Assembly: GCA_022495995.1 (NCBI GenBank)
Contig: JAFEMH010001469.1
Coordinates: 1 to 64,000 of the forward strand
DNA length: 64,000 bases
Reading direction: 5' to 3'
Source of the DNA: Adenophora triphylla var. japonica
Lineage: Eukaryota; Streptophyta; Magnoliopsida; Asterales; Campanulaceae
Under the pieces are notes generated by a model. That model did not search any database and was not told the origin of the DNA. It saw only the letters and a program-made list of their open reading frames with translations. The translations under genes and the position numbers were made by a program. Positions within the stretch are counted from its first letter, which is position 1, and each line of letters begins with the position of its first letter. This document shows, one piece after another, positions 11,182-21,309 of the stretch.

Positions 11182-11440
11182 GAACCATTGTTTGTTTATT
11201 ATGACATGATCATTGACTTAGTCAGGTCACTATCTAGGATGACTTAATTAAGCATGCAGGACAGGTGGTTTAGCTAGCATGAATTTGATTGGCTTATAAT
11301 TAATCAACACCGAAATAATACAAACAGAAGGGGAAACTGATATTGAAACAAATCATTCTCCTCAAATTTTTCATTAAATTGAAATATTGGATAAATTATT
11401 ATGCGTTAATATATTCAACATAAAATATACTATTATTTTA

Positions 11441-11441
<1 letters not shown>

Positions 11442-11535
<94 letters not shown>
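11442..11535. repeat. TA microsatellite
   Basis: About 47 TA dinucleotides. The Helitron below begins exactly at its right edge. Confidence 0.95.
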
Positions 11536-11538
<3 letters not shown>

Positions 11539-11766
11539 ATAGTATAAATGGAAGGTGTCCAACTCAGCAAATGAATAGTTGAATGAACAGTTTCGCCTGG
11601 CGATTTTCCCATTTTGCCCTCACTATTTTATCCCTTTCCCATTTTGCCCTTAAAAAAATTTTTTAATTAAATTTTGCCCTTAATTTTTTTTTTAAATTAA
11701 AAAAAAAGGGCTTAATTAAAAAAAAAAAAAATATATAACGTGTCCTCGGACACGGGCTTATTCTAG
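11536..11766 (+). mobile_element. Non-autonomous mini-Helitron, copy 2
   Basis: A 231-bp element that begins TCTATAGTATAAATGG directly after an A. It ends GTGTCCTCGGACACGGGCTTATTCTAG before a T, so a 14-nt hairpin lies 13 bp from the CTAG end. It shares both ends and the cccattttgccctcac body with 8140-8324. The insertion split a TA repeat, which resumes after it. Confidence 0.8.
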
Positions 11767-11784
11767 TATATATATATATATAGG

Positions 11785-12241
11785 TAAGCACGTTGTTGAG
11801 GGGGTAATGTTGTCCGGAAATAATGTTGGTAAGAAGGTGTTGATACCGAGGATGATTATGTCACCTTCTGATACAACAAAATTTCCAGTTAAGTTTCAAC
11901 GGAGACAATTCCCACTGACCGTTTCTTTTGCAATGACAATAAATAAAAGTCATGGTCAGTCGCTCGCTTATGTTGGCCTTTTTCTTTCAAGACCAGTATT
12001 TAGTCATAAATAATTATATGTTGATTTTTCTAGAGTAACTACAAGGAAAAGACTTAAATTGCTTATATGTAATAGTCATGAACAGTCAGATGACACGACT
12101 ACAAATGTTGTGTACAAAGAAATTTTTGACAAGTTATAATATATTACATAAAATTATCTCATTAATTTTTTGAATTGTATTTATATTTAAATTTTATCTC
12201 AGTATTTTATCCCCGTCGGGGACCGACGGGTTACTCACTAG
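11785..12241 (+). pseudogene. Helitron 3' end with the C-terminus of the RepHel helicase
   Basis: The open frame 11807-12013 reads like the last part of plant Helitron Rep-helicase (PIF1-like) proteins: FPVKFQRRQFPLTVSFAMTI, then NKSHGQSL, then VGLFLSRPVFSH, covering the last helicase motifs. Normal RepHel proteins exceed 1200 residues, so this is only the tail. About 200 bp further on, a perfect hairpin (CCCGTCGG gga CCGACGGG, 12212-12230) is followed by ttactcaCTAG and a T. That is a textbook Helitron 3' terminus at 12241. The 5' part is missing. Confidence 0.8.
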
Positions 12242-12285
12242 TTATATATTAAACACAAAAGTATAGCAAGAAAATGAGCAGGTTC

Positions 12286-13020
12286 TCTCGGGCCGGTCCC
12301 ATAAAATTTGTGACCCGAAGCCAACTTTTTTACTTACGGCCTTTTTTATAGCCCCAATGCAATCTTAAACGTAATCGAGTTCGGTTGATATTGTTGGGAT
12401 TGTGATAATTAAAAAAAATTAGTGATAATTATAAAAAAAAATGAAATTTTAGTGATAATTGTATAAAAAATTAAAGACATGTTGCAATAATACTCCCGCC
12501 ATTCTGAAATAATATAAAATTGCTTAAAGTTTAATCAATCTAAGTAACAAGAAAAGAAAATTGAAATATCATTTATGAAGGAGCATTAAATAAGAGGCAA
12601 AAAAAAATGTAAAAATAAATCACAAAGAAATGAAAGGCCCACACACAAGATCTTTTATGATATTATGATATGTTTGACGACCTCAATTTCAAGACTTGAA
12701 TTTGAAATTGAAAGAACAAAATGAATTTCGTGGAACTAATTTAACCCTTTCAATTCCAATTGAATAGATTAGAATCGAGTTGCCAAACATACCCTTAAAG
12801 TAATTCGAAACGAAAAGGGGATCCAAGAACTCGAACTTTCACCCGCAGGAGTTGTGAAACTTGCCAAACCGCTTGCTCACCGGAAGAAATTAGTCTTTGC
12901 AATATTTTCCAGTGTAATGTAATATTTAATAAAATATAAAATTTGGGGCCCTGAAAAGATCAATTTTTTCGGAACCCTAAGCAGCAACTTCTTAAGCCTA
13001 CCCTTTAATGTCGGGCCTGA
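12286..13020. mobile_element. Possible degenerate hAT-like element
   Basis: The left end (cgggccggtcccataaaattt) and right end (ttaatgtcgggcctga) resemble the CAGGGCC ends of the hAT element at 21310-22476, including a ccctaagcagc word near the right end. No clear target duplication and no coding sequence. Confidence 0.35.
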
Positions 13021-13461
13021 ATTTTCGACAACTATCAGGACTCAACCCAAGAATTAGATAAAATACCGGTAACTAAATGACATTACAAAAAACCTAAGAC
13101 AAGTACAAAGAGGAATGACAAATGATAGTGTTCGAGTCTGAAGTTGTAATGCCGACAAAAAAACTAATATCGCTAAGAAGCCATGGAATGGAAGGTTATG
13201 ATCATTCTCAATGTTAGGATTAGGTGTATTTGAATTGATAGAGTTCGATACAAAGTGGGAGTACAAGAACAAGTACAATATTGATTTGAATCCAAGACGA
13301 AAAATGAGAAAGATATTGAAACTGTTTTGGAAACAAGGAGGAAAAACAAGAATATGAAAACCCTTAAGTGGATTTGACTTTGGAATTCTTTCGGCTTAGG
13401 GTTTAGGTAGTATAAATATTCCCTTCTCCCTAGAGTTGTTTTTCATTTTAATGTGATATAT

Positions 13462-14507
13462 TAGCCTGGCAATCGGGTTGGGTCGGGTTGAGCAGGGTTA
13501 AAGCGGGTAACGGGTTGAGACTAGTAATACTTATTACAACCCATTTAACAAACGGGTCAAATGAGGTGGGTCGACTCGAATAACCAGATAAGCTCAACAA
13601 TTTTTTTTAAATGATAAAAAAAAATTTGACCCAATCGGGGGGGGGTAGGGGGTGTGGGGTGGTTTAAAATAAATTTAAAATGTTTAAAAAATTTTTTGAC
13701 CCGGGGGGGTGGGGGTGGGGGTAGGGTAGGGGTGGGTGGGGTGGTTAAAAATAAATTTAAAATGTTTAATTTTTTTTGACCCGGAGGAGAAGTGGGTGGG
13801 TGGGTGGGGGTGGGGTGGGGTAGGGGTAGGGGTAGAGTGGGGTGGTTAAAAATAAATTTAAAATGTTTAATTATTTTTTTTTGACCCGGGGGTGGGGTAG
13901 GGGTGGGACCAGGGTGGTTAAAAATAAATTTAAAATGTTTATTTTATTTTTTTTAACTTAGGGGTGGGGGTGGGATGGGGATAGGGGTGGGGCTGGGGTG
14001 GTTAAAAATAAATTTAAAATGTTTAAAAAAAAATTTGACCCGGGGGGTGGTGGGGTATGGAGTGGGGTAGGGGTGGGGGGTTGTTAAGAAAATTTTAAAA
14101 TGATTAAATTTTTTTTGACCCCACCGGGGGGATTGTTAAAAAAGGTGGGTTGCAGGGGGTAAGGGGTTAAAAAAAATGTTAAATGATTAATTTTTTTTGA
14201 CCCGGGGGGGGGGGGTTTGGGGGTTGTTAAAATAATAAATTAAATGATTAATTTTTTTCTTATCCGATGGGGGGGTAGGTGGGGGCAGGGGTTAAAACTA
14301 AGTTTATTTTGGTTCATCTCCCTATCAATATAAATATAACGGGTTGAAACGGGTTGACGAGTTGACCCGCTTTAACCCGCTAAATTTAACGGGTTAAAGC
14401 GGGTAACTCGTTTCAATCCGAAATTGTTAATGAGTTGGGTCGGGTCGGGTAATTAGCGAGTTGAGTTGAGCGGATTCTTGGATAATGGGTAAAAATTGAC
14501 AGGCCTA
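13462..14507. mobile_element. hAT-like non-autonomous element nested in the 5' LTR
   Basis: The ends TAGCCTGGCAAT and ATTGACAGGCCTA form inverted repeats of the TAGnnnTGnCAA type found in plant hAT MITEs. Subterminal words gggttgggtcgggtt and acccgctttaacccg occur in opposite orientation at the two sides. The 8-bp flanks (tgatatat / tagattat) match only at 5 positions. The centre is a G-rich tandem array. Confidence 0.6.
13612..14290 (+). repeat. G-rich minisatellite (about 8 units of 67-105 bp)
   Basis: Each unit reads tttgacccgg, then a run of ggggtggggtaggggtgggg type, then ggttaaaaataaatttaaaatgtt. The plus strand holds many consecutive runs of 3-10 G separated by 1-4 bases, the pattern needed for G-quadruplex folding. 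Length differences between units lie mostly in the G block. Confidence 0.9.
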
Positions 14508-14875
14508 TAGATTATCAATAGTTTTAGGATCCAAGTTAGTGATTTCTATTGGCTGCATAGATTTTCTAGCTTGTATGTAACAGTTCAATTTGTTCTCATT
14601 CGTTTCTCTAAATTAGGGTTGAATAGTTGTGAATTCTTGTGATCAAGAATTCATACACATAATTAGAGAGTTTGTAATTGTTGATTCTCTATATTAATAA
14701 TATTGTTCTCTCTCTATACGTGTACGTATCCAAGTTGGTGAACCACATAAATACTTGTGTTCGTGTGCGTGTGCATTTTGTAATTATCTATCTTCTCTAT
14801 TGCTTGTTATAACAAACTGGCATCAAAACTTTCTGGTTGAAAAACATCTAGGGTATTCCGCTGTGTGAGAGAAGG
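14508..14875 (+). other. Right part of the 5' LTR, primer-binding site and gag leader
   Basis: The LTR ends TAACA at 14814. The tRNA-Met-like primer-binding site tggcatcaaaac lies directly after it. The gag start codon is at 14876. Confidence 0.65.
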
Positions 14876-15950
14876 ATGGATTCAGACATGGAATCAACGA
14901 TCGAGAAGTTTAATTGGAGGAACAATTTTAGTTTATGGTATATCAAGATGAATGCTTTGTTGAGAGACAAAAAATTGTGGGCTCCAGTGACTGCAGTAAT
15001 CAGGGATCACAAGTGTGATTCAAAGGTAGCGGTTGTTCCCACGTCTGAAGAAAGTTCGGAGAAGAAAACGAATAAAGTAGCAGACCTAATCACTCTATAT
15101 GAGAAGACCCATTCCCAGATCATCAAGAGGCTTGATGATGTCATCTTTGTGAATGTTGCTCATTGTAGTGATTCAGGTGGGGCTTTGTGGTTGCTGTTGG
15201 AGAAGATGTTCCTGGCGAATTCTCTAACGAATAAGCTATGTATCTAGTAGAAGTCTTTCGCTCTCCGAATGTCTGAAGGTACGCCTATTAAGTAGCACCT
15301 AGATCGATTTACTTCTTTATTACTTGAACTGCGTAATATTAAGGTGAAAATCGATAATGAAGATGTTGCTCTTATTTTGTTGATCTCTTTACCATTGTCA
15401 TATGAGGGTATGTGGACTCCTGCATTAATGGTAAGGACACAATTATTTTGTAAGAGATAAAGACTGGCCTCAAGACGAGATATTTGCGTCGAAAAATGAG
15501 TGGTATATGTACATAATCTTAGTCGACAGGTTTGGTTGCGGAAAGCAATAGGGGTCAAGGTAGGAGAAATAAGGGTTCTTCTATAAGGTGTCCAAAACAC
15601 GAAGATGCTTGTAATTACCGCAAGGAAAAGGGGCATTGGAAACGTGGTGTCAAGAATAAGAAAGAGCAAGAAATTTGGATCAAGCTGCAACAATGGCGGA
15701 TGAGGAGGATTATGCTATAGTAATCGAAGACAAAGGCATGGAAGATACATGGATTACGGAGCTTGCGCATGGATTGATTTGCAACGTACGAGCAGTGGAG
15801 GGTGGCAATATTTGTATGGCTAATGGGTCCGTCTGCAAGGTGGTTGGCATGGGTTCCATAAGGGTGCGAACTTCTATTAATAAGTTTGGTACGTTGAACG
15901 AGGTTAGACATGTTCTACGCAAAGAGCAAAGAATATGATATTGCTTAGTC
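14876..15950 (+). pseudogene. Copia gag and protease remnant
   Basis: The first open part (14876-15247) is a UBN2-type Copia gag: KFNWRNNFSLWYIKMNALL and a KKLW block. After a stop, gag continues (RFTSLLLELRNI.., 15300-15420). A zinc-knuckle remnant follows near 15610, CNYRKEKGHWKRG, where the second and last cysteines of the CCHC box are replaced. The frame 15675-15938 carries the protease-proximal stretch ICMANGSVCKVVGMGSI and FGTLNEVRHV. In-frame stops and shifts throughout make it non-functional, and the rest of pol is deleted. Confidence 0.8.
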
Positions 15951-16731
15951 GGCTAGACAAGATGTGGTACGGTTTCAAAGGTAAAGGTGGAGCAAAGTAT
16001 ATGTATGCGAAAAGGTTCGAACAATATTCGAAAGGGATAAAATGAGGTTCCTTATACGTCCTCTAAGGTTCTACGTTTTTTGGCTCAAGTGTCGAGTGTT
16101 GTACTACAAATGATATGATAAAGACACAATTGTAGGAAGCACATTGTGAGGCTTCATGTGGGTGGTTGACAAACAGGTGCAGCAGCGAGCTACTCAAGGT
16201 GGAGTTGAGTTGGGCAAGCCACAGTTAGTGAGTTAGTGAGGCGACACACACAATCTGATTTTGTGGAGGAGAAATAGGGGATGAGCCGAGTATCCTATTC
16301 TATAGCATATATGGAAAGTGAAGGAGTCAGGAAGCAAGAGGCCTTTGCTAAAAATTTCGCGAATTATGTCACTTCATCTATTTTGGTTGGCAAGATCGAA
16401 TGCATGCTGGATTTGCCCAATTACCAGTGGGGGAAATTATGAGTCCCTACGGGTGTCTTGAAGCACATTTTGGTGCTCGATAAAGCACAATTAGGGTGTC
16501 CATGGGATACATTTGGATGTCTGAAAGACACATTTGTTTACTTGTTTAACGAGTTTGATCAACTGTTGCAGCAAGTGTTTGGGTGTTATGTGTATCATAT
16601 TTGGGTGTCTAGGGTGATACAATTTTGGTTTTTCAGAGACACGTTGGGTGTTCGGTGTAACACAACTGAGGCAGAGTGAAGGAGTCCATTTTGATTATTG
16701 GTTTGGGAGATTCAAAGTTAAGGTAGAAATT
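15951..16731 (+). other. Internal non-coding remainder of the Copia element
   Basis: The start still shows a pol-like SRLDKMWYGFKG word. The rest has no recognisable domain. Words like gggtgtc..gacaca recur between 16450 and 16670. A polypurine-like tract (ggtttgggaga) lies upstream of the 3' LTR. Confidence 0.5.
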
Positions 16732-17559
16732 TGTTAGGACTGGGTGTCTTTGAATATTGATGGAGTTTGATTCGAAGAGAGTCGAAAAACTAGTTTAAGG
16801 TTGATTTGAATCCAAGACAAAAAAGAAGTAAGAGATTGAAGCTATTTTGAAATCAAGGAGAAAAAACAAGAATAGGAAATTTCCTTTTTAAGTGGATTTG
16901 GCTTTTTGCTCAAGCTTTTGAAATCATTTTTGCTTAGAGTTTAGGCAATATAAATTAGGGATGGCCAAACCGGACCGGAACCGGAAAACCGGACCGGAAC
17001 CGGACCGGAAAAGCCCGGAACCGCCATGAACCGTCACGAAAACCGGAACCGGGATAACCGGAACCGGTTTGGATAAGGGCCGGTTAAGGGTCACAAAAAT
17101 GGTGAACCGGACCGGAACCGGAACCGTGAACCGGACGAAATTCATTGTTTTTCAATAGAACCGGACCGAAAAAAGCCCGGAACCGGACGAACCGGGGAGA
17201 AAACCGGAACCGGATTAACCGGAACCGTGAACAATCCGGGCCGGTTAAGGTTCATACATTTTCCGAACCGGAACCGGCGGTTCCGAACCGGAACCGGGCC
17301 CGGAACCGGTTTTGGTCATCCATAATATAAATACTCTCTTCTCATCCATTTCTGTAGATTAGGGCTGTAAAGTTGTGAATTTTTGTGATTAAAAATTTGT
17401 TCACATAATTAGAGAGTTTATAATTGATGATTCTCGATATTAATAATATTGTTCTCCCTCTATTTATAAACGTAGCAAAGTTGATGAACTAAGTAAATAC
17501 TATACTTATGTTAATGTTTGTGGTTATATATCTTCTTTACTCTACGGGCTATTATAACA
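16732..17559 (+). repeat. 3' LTR of the Copia element, with nested hAT MITE
   Basis: Begins TGTTAGGACTGGG and ends TATAACA. It aligns with the 5' LTR on both sides of the nested element at 16956-17324. Confidence 0.8.
16956..17324. mobile_element. hAT MITE made of accggaaccgg words, with perfect 8-bp target duplication
   Basis: A 369-bp element. The ends TAGGGATGGCCAAACCGG and CCGGTTTTGGTCATCCATA are inverted repeats. The flanks atataaat (16948-16955 and 17325-17332) are identical, as expected for hAT. The interior is almost entirely ccggaa / ggttcc words. The duplicated target is the TATA-like word of the LTR. Confidence 0.88.
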
Positions 17560-17975
17560 CTCTATCTTCCCCATTGTATTAACAATGCCACTTCTACTAA
17601 CAAGACTTAGGTATTGTCATATTTTCAAAATAGAAACAGAAAATAATTTGGTATTTCACAAGATTTTATGGATAATATTATTATTACCTGTTCACAAAAT
17701 AATTATCCAAAATAAATATTTATTTACCAATTTCACAATATTTTTGAAAAATAAAAAAGAGAGATTCATTTTTTTAAATGGATAGGATAGCAACTAATGA
17801 GACAAAATCCCATTAACTTTTTTTACTACTCCCACCAACCCACGATAAGGTTCCTACTTCGATTTGATTTTACATGAATCCTTCCGACTCAAGATAAAGT
17901 TACACGGGGATTAAGAAAAATTATGAGTATAAAAAGTAAAATAGGAAAGAGAATCACCCCTGCACCTGCAGTGAA
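17560..17975. other. Spacer between the Copia element and the dehydrogenase pseudogene
   Basis: AT-rich sequence without a recognisable gene. One 66-codon open frame (17585-17785) has no family features. Confidence 0.5.
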
Positions 17976-18437
17976 TCAACTACTAGTCAAGGCCAAGCTG
18001 ATATCCCATAGTTTCTTTGCCAAATTTGAATCTCTGCCCAAAGAGCTTGCTTTGCTTATATTACAGCTTGAGAATTAGAAATACTCCCCTGGCTGTCACA
18101 CCCTTAACTCGTGGATGCAATGCTATGTAGCATGTCCTTGCCGCTCCTTTCAACCACAACATTTCAACGGGGCGAGATTAAGCCAATTGGTGGCACACCA
18201 AAACTGCAAAGTAGTAATAAACACACAGCATAAAACACTGATGGGTAACAAAGTTTCATGAATTGTATGAGCTACTTACATTCTATCATCATTTATTTTG
18301 TCAAACTGGATTTTAGGGTGTACCAACCAATGCCCTACTGATGAAAGTTGAAACATTTATGATCCTTCCTTCTACTTGGCTTTGAGAAGCTGTAGTCTTC
18401 ATGGTCTCTAACAAAAGATTTGTCAAAAGAAAATGGC
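17976..18437 (-). pseudogene. TIC32-like short-chain dehydrogenase, C-terminal exons, broken
   Basis: Two minus-strand exons match plant short-chain dehydrogenases of the TIC32 group. Exon 18280-18437 opens after a CTGCAG acceptor with [14 protein letters not shown] and EGRIINVST, and ends near a frame-shifted IQFDKINDD before a GTAAGT donor. The last exon (from about 18203 down) has KGAARTCYIALHPRVKGVT and, after a one-base shift, LAKKLWDISLALTSS and the stop at 17976-17978. In the family these are the region after the cofactor fold, up to the C-terminus. The active-site YxxxK exon was not found between them, and at least two shifts are present. It lies tail-on to the BTB gene. Confidence 0.78.
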
Positions 18438-19239
18438 CTGCAGGTATGCATTCTCATACGTTCATATATGGATCATAAATGTCGTTTAGAGAGACGAAAG
18501 AACATATAAACAATGGAACTCTATAGAAAGCTTTTACAGTTGAAGAAGTCGACTTTGGAAGCCCTCTAGAACCTATTGTCTTACCTTTTACTATGTCTCA
18601 GAAAATAGTCCCATCTCAAAAAAAGGGTAATAATTTTAGTGCAGTTTTGAGAAGATCCAAGCAAGTAAAACTACATCTTTTTCCCTAACACCAGAATTCT
18701 ACATTAAATTCTATAAGACTTTTGTAGACTGCTTTGTTTGGCTTTTAGTATTATTATAAAAACATATGTTTAGTGTTTATGACAATTGACAATAACCAAA
18801 ATGTACTGAAAACAACAAGATACCATTCTAACCTGCTGGCTGCAGATATCGCACAAGTTCCAGAACAGTGCGCCTGGAAGGTGTTTGCTGAAATGCTCCA
18901 ATTAAATCTGTACAAATTTACAAATTACAGACAAACGTTACATTCATAGAAGAAGAAAAAAGGCCAACCTTGCGCTAGTTCTATATATCTATCTCGCAAT
19001 CATTTTCAAGGTCATTTTTCTATCCAAAATCTAAGAGTTTTTATCCTCAGCTAGGCGGGAAGCGCTTGGCGCACCGGGGTTTGCCCTTTTTAGTGAAAAC
19101 AGAGAAAGATACGGCGCCAAAGGATCAGTAAACTTCTTTTTATATAGAATGATAGAATAAATAAAGTCAAAAAAATTGTACAATCAAAAATCCAAGAGAT
19201 TCTGTACAGAGGCAAAACTAGATAATAATCCATCCTAAC
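18438..19239 (-). other. Region downstream of the BTB gene with one orphan exon-like segment
   Basis: At 18833-18907 (minus) a 75-base open segment reading LIGAFQQTPSRRTVLELVRY is bounded by a TTTGTACAG acceptor and a CAG|GTTAG donor. It would join in frame to the dehydrogenase exon at 18437. I do not recognise its family. The rest is AT-rich and includes the likely 3' untranslated region of the BTB gene. Confidence 0.4.
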
Positions 19240-20655
19240 TTAAAATCCCCTTACTGAGCTTTGCCAAACTTCGACACATTGTTGCTCTTTCCTCGTCACG
19301 AACATTTTGTTCCCTCCGAAGTCCAAGTGTGTTATTCTATTCCCTCCCATATCTCTTGCTCTTCCCATCAAGTTCTTCCTGAATACTCTTTCCTCTAACC
19401 CGTCTTCGCTTTTCCTTGTAGCACCGATCAGAACCTCCGACCACAGCTCCAAGTCTCCATTTTTACTTGAAAAAACTTGATTCCCATGAGACTTAATCTT
19501 ACACCCAGACCCTTCTTTTTTGCCATTGACCACTTTTCTTCTGTCACCAAGACAAACCCAGGGGGTTTCAGAACCTAAGTTTCTTAAATCAATATAGGAT
19601 ACCTCTCCTGAATTAACCCCAACTTTGAATATTGCTGAAAGATTGTCTGAAACTGTGATATCTGAAAAACAATCTACTTTTTCCTTAATTTCCCATACTA
19701 CATTTCCTGACCTTAAATCCCAAAACTTGATGTTTCCCAATACTCCAGCAGGTCCACTGTGGGACCCGGAAGCCATTAACAAGTTATGAGTTGAAACCCA
19801 ACTCAATTTTGTGGCTGGAAAAGCTGAATCAAGATCAGCACCGAATATTTCATTGTGACCGATTTCCACGACCGGAAGAAAACTTCCCTGGAGATCATAA
19901 ACCATAATTGAATTTGAATTCCTACGCCCTGACTCGAAGCTAGTGAATAAGAACTCAGGAGAAGACCCAATTGCTTGAACTGTTGAAGAAGACTTGGTAA
20001 CATTCTCCCAATTCAAAGTCTCCCTAACAAAGCCATTATCGAGATTAATGATTTGCAGACCGGAGAAATCAGTGGCGCCGGCTGCTACTACTTTTGATGA
20101 CAAAGCTAGTAGAGAATCTATAGCTGTGAACTGAGTCAAAACTGTTGATTTTCTTTGCAAAGACCAATCAAAAGATGTAATCTTGCTACCATGTGCAACG
20201 TGGACAGACCCAAATGGGGTCGCCGAGATTGCCGACGGCGAATCCCTCCCAGATAAAGGCAAAACAAGAGACTTTTCAAGATTATAAGCTTCAAACTGAG
20301 ATGGGTTTGATTGAGAATTAACAAGAAGATCCTCAATTCCATAATATTGAGCTTCAGAAATCAAATCTTGGACATCAAAAGCTTTGGCCTTTGAGGGGAG
20401 ATTACCAGTTCTAAGAAGAGATAAAAGGATAGAAAACAATTCAGGGTCTCTATCAATAAAGGGTACTGCCTGATCAGAATCAAGAACTCTAGAAAAGAGG
20501 GATTTTGACCCACCAAGGGCTAGGGTTTGTCTGGTGGTTTGAAAAACTTGACCACCCACATCAATTGAAATAATGTTGGAAACATAATCAGATGAATTTT
20601 TCATTTTGTGACCAAACACAATTGACAGAGGCTTTGATTCTGAAAAGGGTGGCAT
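19240..20655 (-). CDS. BTB/POZ (KCTD-type) protein with WD40-like propeller, At5g41330-like
   Basis: Intronless gene. The N-terminus has a potassium-channel-tetramerisation type BTB fold from IISIDVGGQVFQTT (about residue 25) through DRDPELFSILLSLLRTGNLP to AQYYGIEDLL (about 115). Such domains assemble oligomers and often recruit cullin-3. The rest resembles a beta-propeller: VAHGSKITSFDWSL, AAGATDFSGLQIINLDNG, FLFTSFESGRRNSNSIMVYD, GNIKFWDLRSGNVVWEIKE, ending QQCVEVWQSS. The whole matches Arabidopsis At5g41330 along its length (about 460-475 residues). I chose Met at 20655 because the family starts MPP and this ATG has A at -3. An in-frame ATG at 20667 would add four residues. There is no lesion, so it is probably functional. 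Substrate and process are unknown to me. Confidence 0.93.
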   Translation of the reverse strand: MPPFSESKPLSIVFGHKMKNSSDYVSNIISIDVGGQVFQTTRQTLALGGSKSLFSRVLDSDQAVPFIDRDPELFSILLSLLRTGNLPSKAKAFDVQDLISEAQYYGIEDLLVNSQSNPSQFEAYNLEKSLVLPLSGRDSPSAISATPFGSVHVAHGSKITSFDWSLQRKSTVLTQFTAIDSLLALSSKVVAAGATDFSGLQIINLDNGFVRETLNWENVTKSSSTVQAIGSSPEFLFTSFESGRRNSNSIMVYDLQGSFLPVVEIGHNEIFGADLDSAFPATKLSWVSTHNLLMASGSHSGPAGVLGNIKFWDLRSGNVVWEIKEKVDCFSDITVSDNLSAIFKVGVNSGEVSYIDLRNLGSETPWVCLGDRRKVVNGKKEGSGCKIKSHGNQVFSSKNGDLELWSEVLIGATRKSEDGLEERVFRKNLMGRARDMGGNRITHLDFGGNKMFVTRKEQQCVEVWQSSVRGF

Positions 20656-20778
20656 AATTGAGCACATAAGAAATCTTTACAGAATTCACACACACCTGAA
20701 AATGAAATGAACTTGGCTTGAACCGGAAGGGAAGGAAAGGGAAGGCTGGATTTTAGAGATTGTGGTGGGCGGATTGGA

Positions 20779-20790
20779 GCCTATATAGAA
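20779..20790 (-). promoter_or_regulatory. TATA box of the BTB gene
   Basis: On the minus strand TTCTATATAGG lies about 125 bp upstream of the start codon, a plausible spacing with a leader of about 90 bases. A run of 14 G occurs at about 20839-20852 in the plus sequence, upstream of the promoter. Confidence 0.6.
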
Positions 20791-21031
20791 GGGAGAAAGA
20801 GAGAGGAAAGAGGAAGGAATTGTGTTCTAGAGAGTCAAAGGGGGGGGGGGGGGTTGTTTGTTGGTCAAGAAAGAATGGCAAGAAGGAGAGGTCCTTAATT
20901 TGTCATAATGGAAGTCTTTGATTTTGAAAGTTAGCCAGCCATGACCAATTTTGTTTTTTGTTTTTTTTAAAGAAAACATGCTCATCTATGACGAATAGAA
21001 AACTATATCAAAAGTACAAACAAGTGTTATA
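20791..21031. other. Upstream region of the BTB gene
   Basis: GA-rich tract (gggagaaagagagagg), the poly-G run and an AT-rich flank. No coding sequence. It ends at the Stowaway element. Confidence 0.5.
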
Positions 21032-21309
21032 CTCCCTCCGCCCCGCTCGAAAGGGTAAAGTTTTTATCTTGCACGAAAATTAAAAAAAGTGATGTAGAAA
21101 AAAAAATGTATAGTAGAATAAATGTTGTGAGTGAAAAGTGATGTAGAAAATAGAAAGTGAGGTAGGAAATAGTTAGTGGATATTTATTGTGAGTATGACA
21201 AGTAGGTCCTACAAATAAAGAAGTAATAAAAAATTTTTCCGTTTTTTGGTTGTGCCCCTTCAAATGGGACGCCCAAAAAGAAAATTTGTGCCTCTTCGGA
21301 CGGGACGGA

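Larger units (their letters stand above)
13212..14814 (+). repeat. 5' LTR of the Copia element, enlarged by a nested insertion
   Basis: The left block 13212-13461 aligns with 16732-16955 and the right block 14508-14814 with about 17330-17559. The 1046 bp between is a nested hAT-like element. A TATAAAT word precedes the insertion. Confidence 0.8.
13212..17559 (+). mobile_element. Internally deleted Ty1/Copia-type LTR retrotransposon
   Basis: LTRs at 13212-14814 and 16732-17559 both start TGTTAGGA and end TAACA. The flanks read ctcaa and ctcta, a 5-bp target duplication with one mismatch. A tRNA-Met-like primer site (tggcatcaaaac, 14818) follows the left LTR. Gag and part of the protease remain (14876 to about 15950). 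Integrase, RT and RNase H are absent. Different hAT-like insertions in the two LTRs account for their unequal length. The LTRs are clearly diverged, so insertion was old. Confidence 0.82.

Noticed and set aside
11374..11562. Open frame of alternating Tyr-Ile
   Set aside because: Translation of the TA microsatellite.
16924..17330. Two open frames with Pro/Val/Arg or Asn/Arg repeats
   Set aside because: Translations of the ccggaa words of the hAT MITE.
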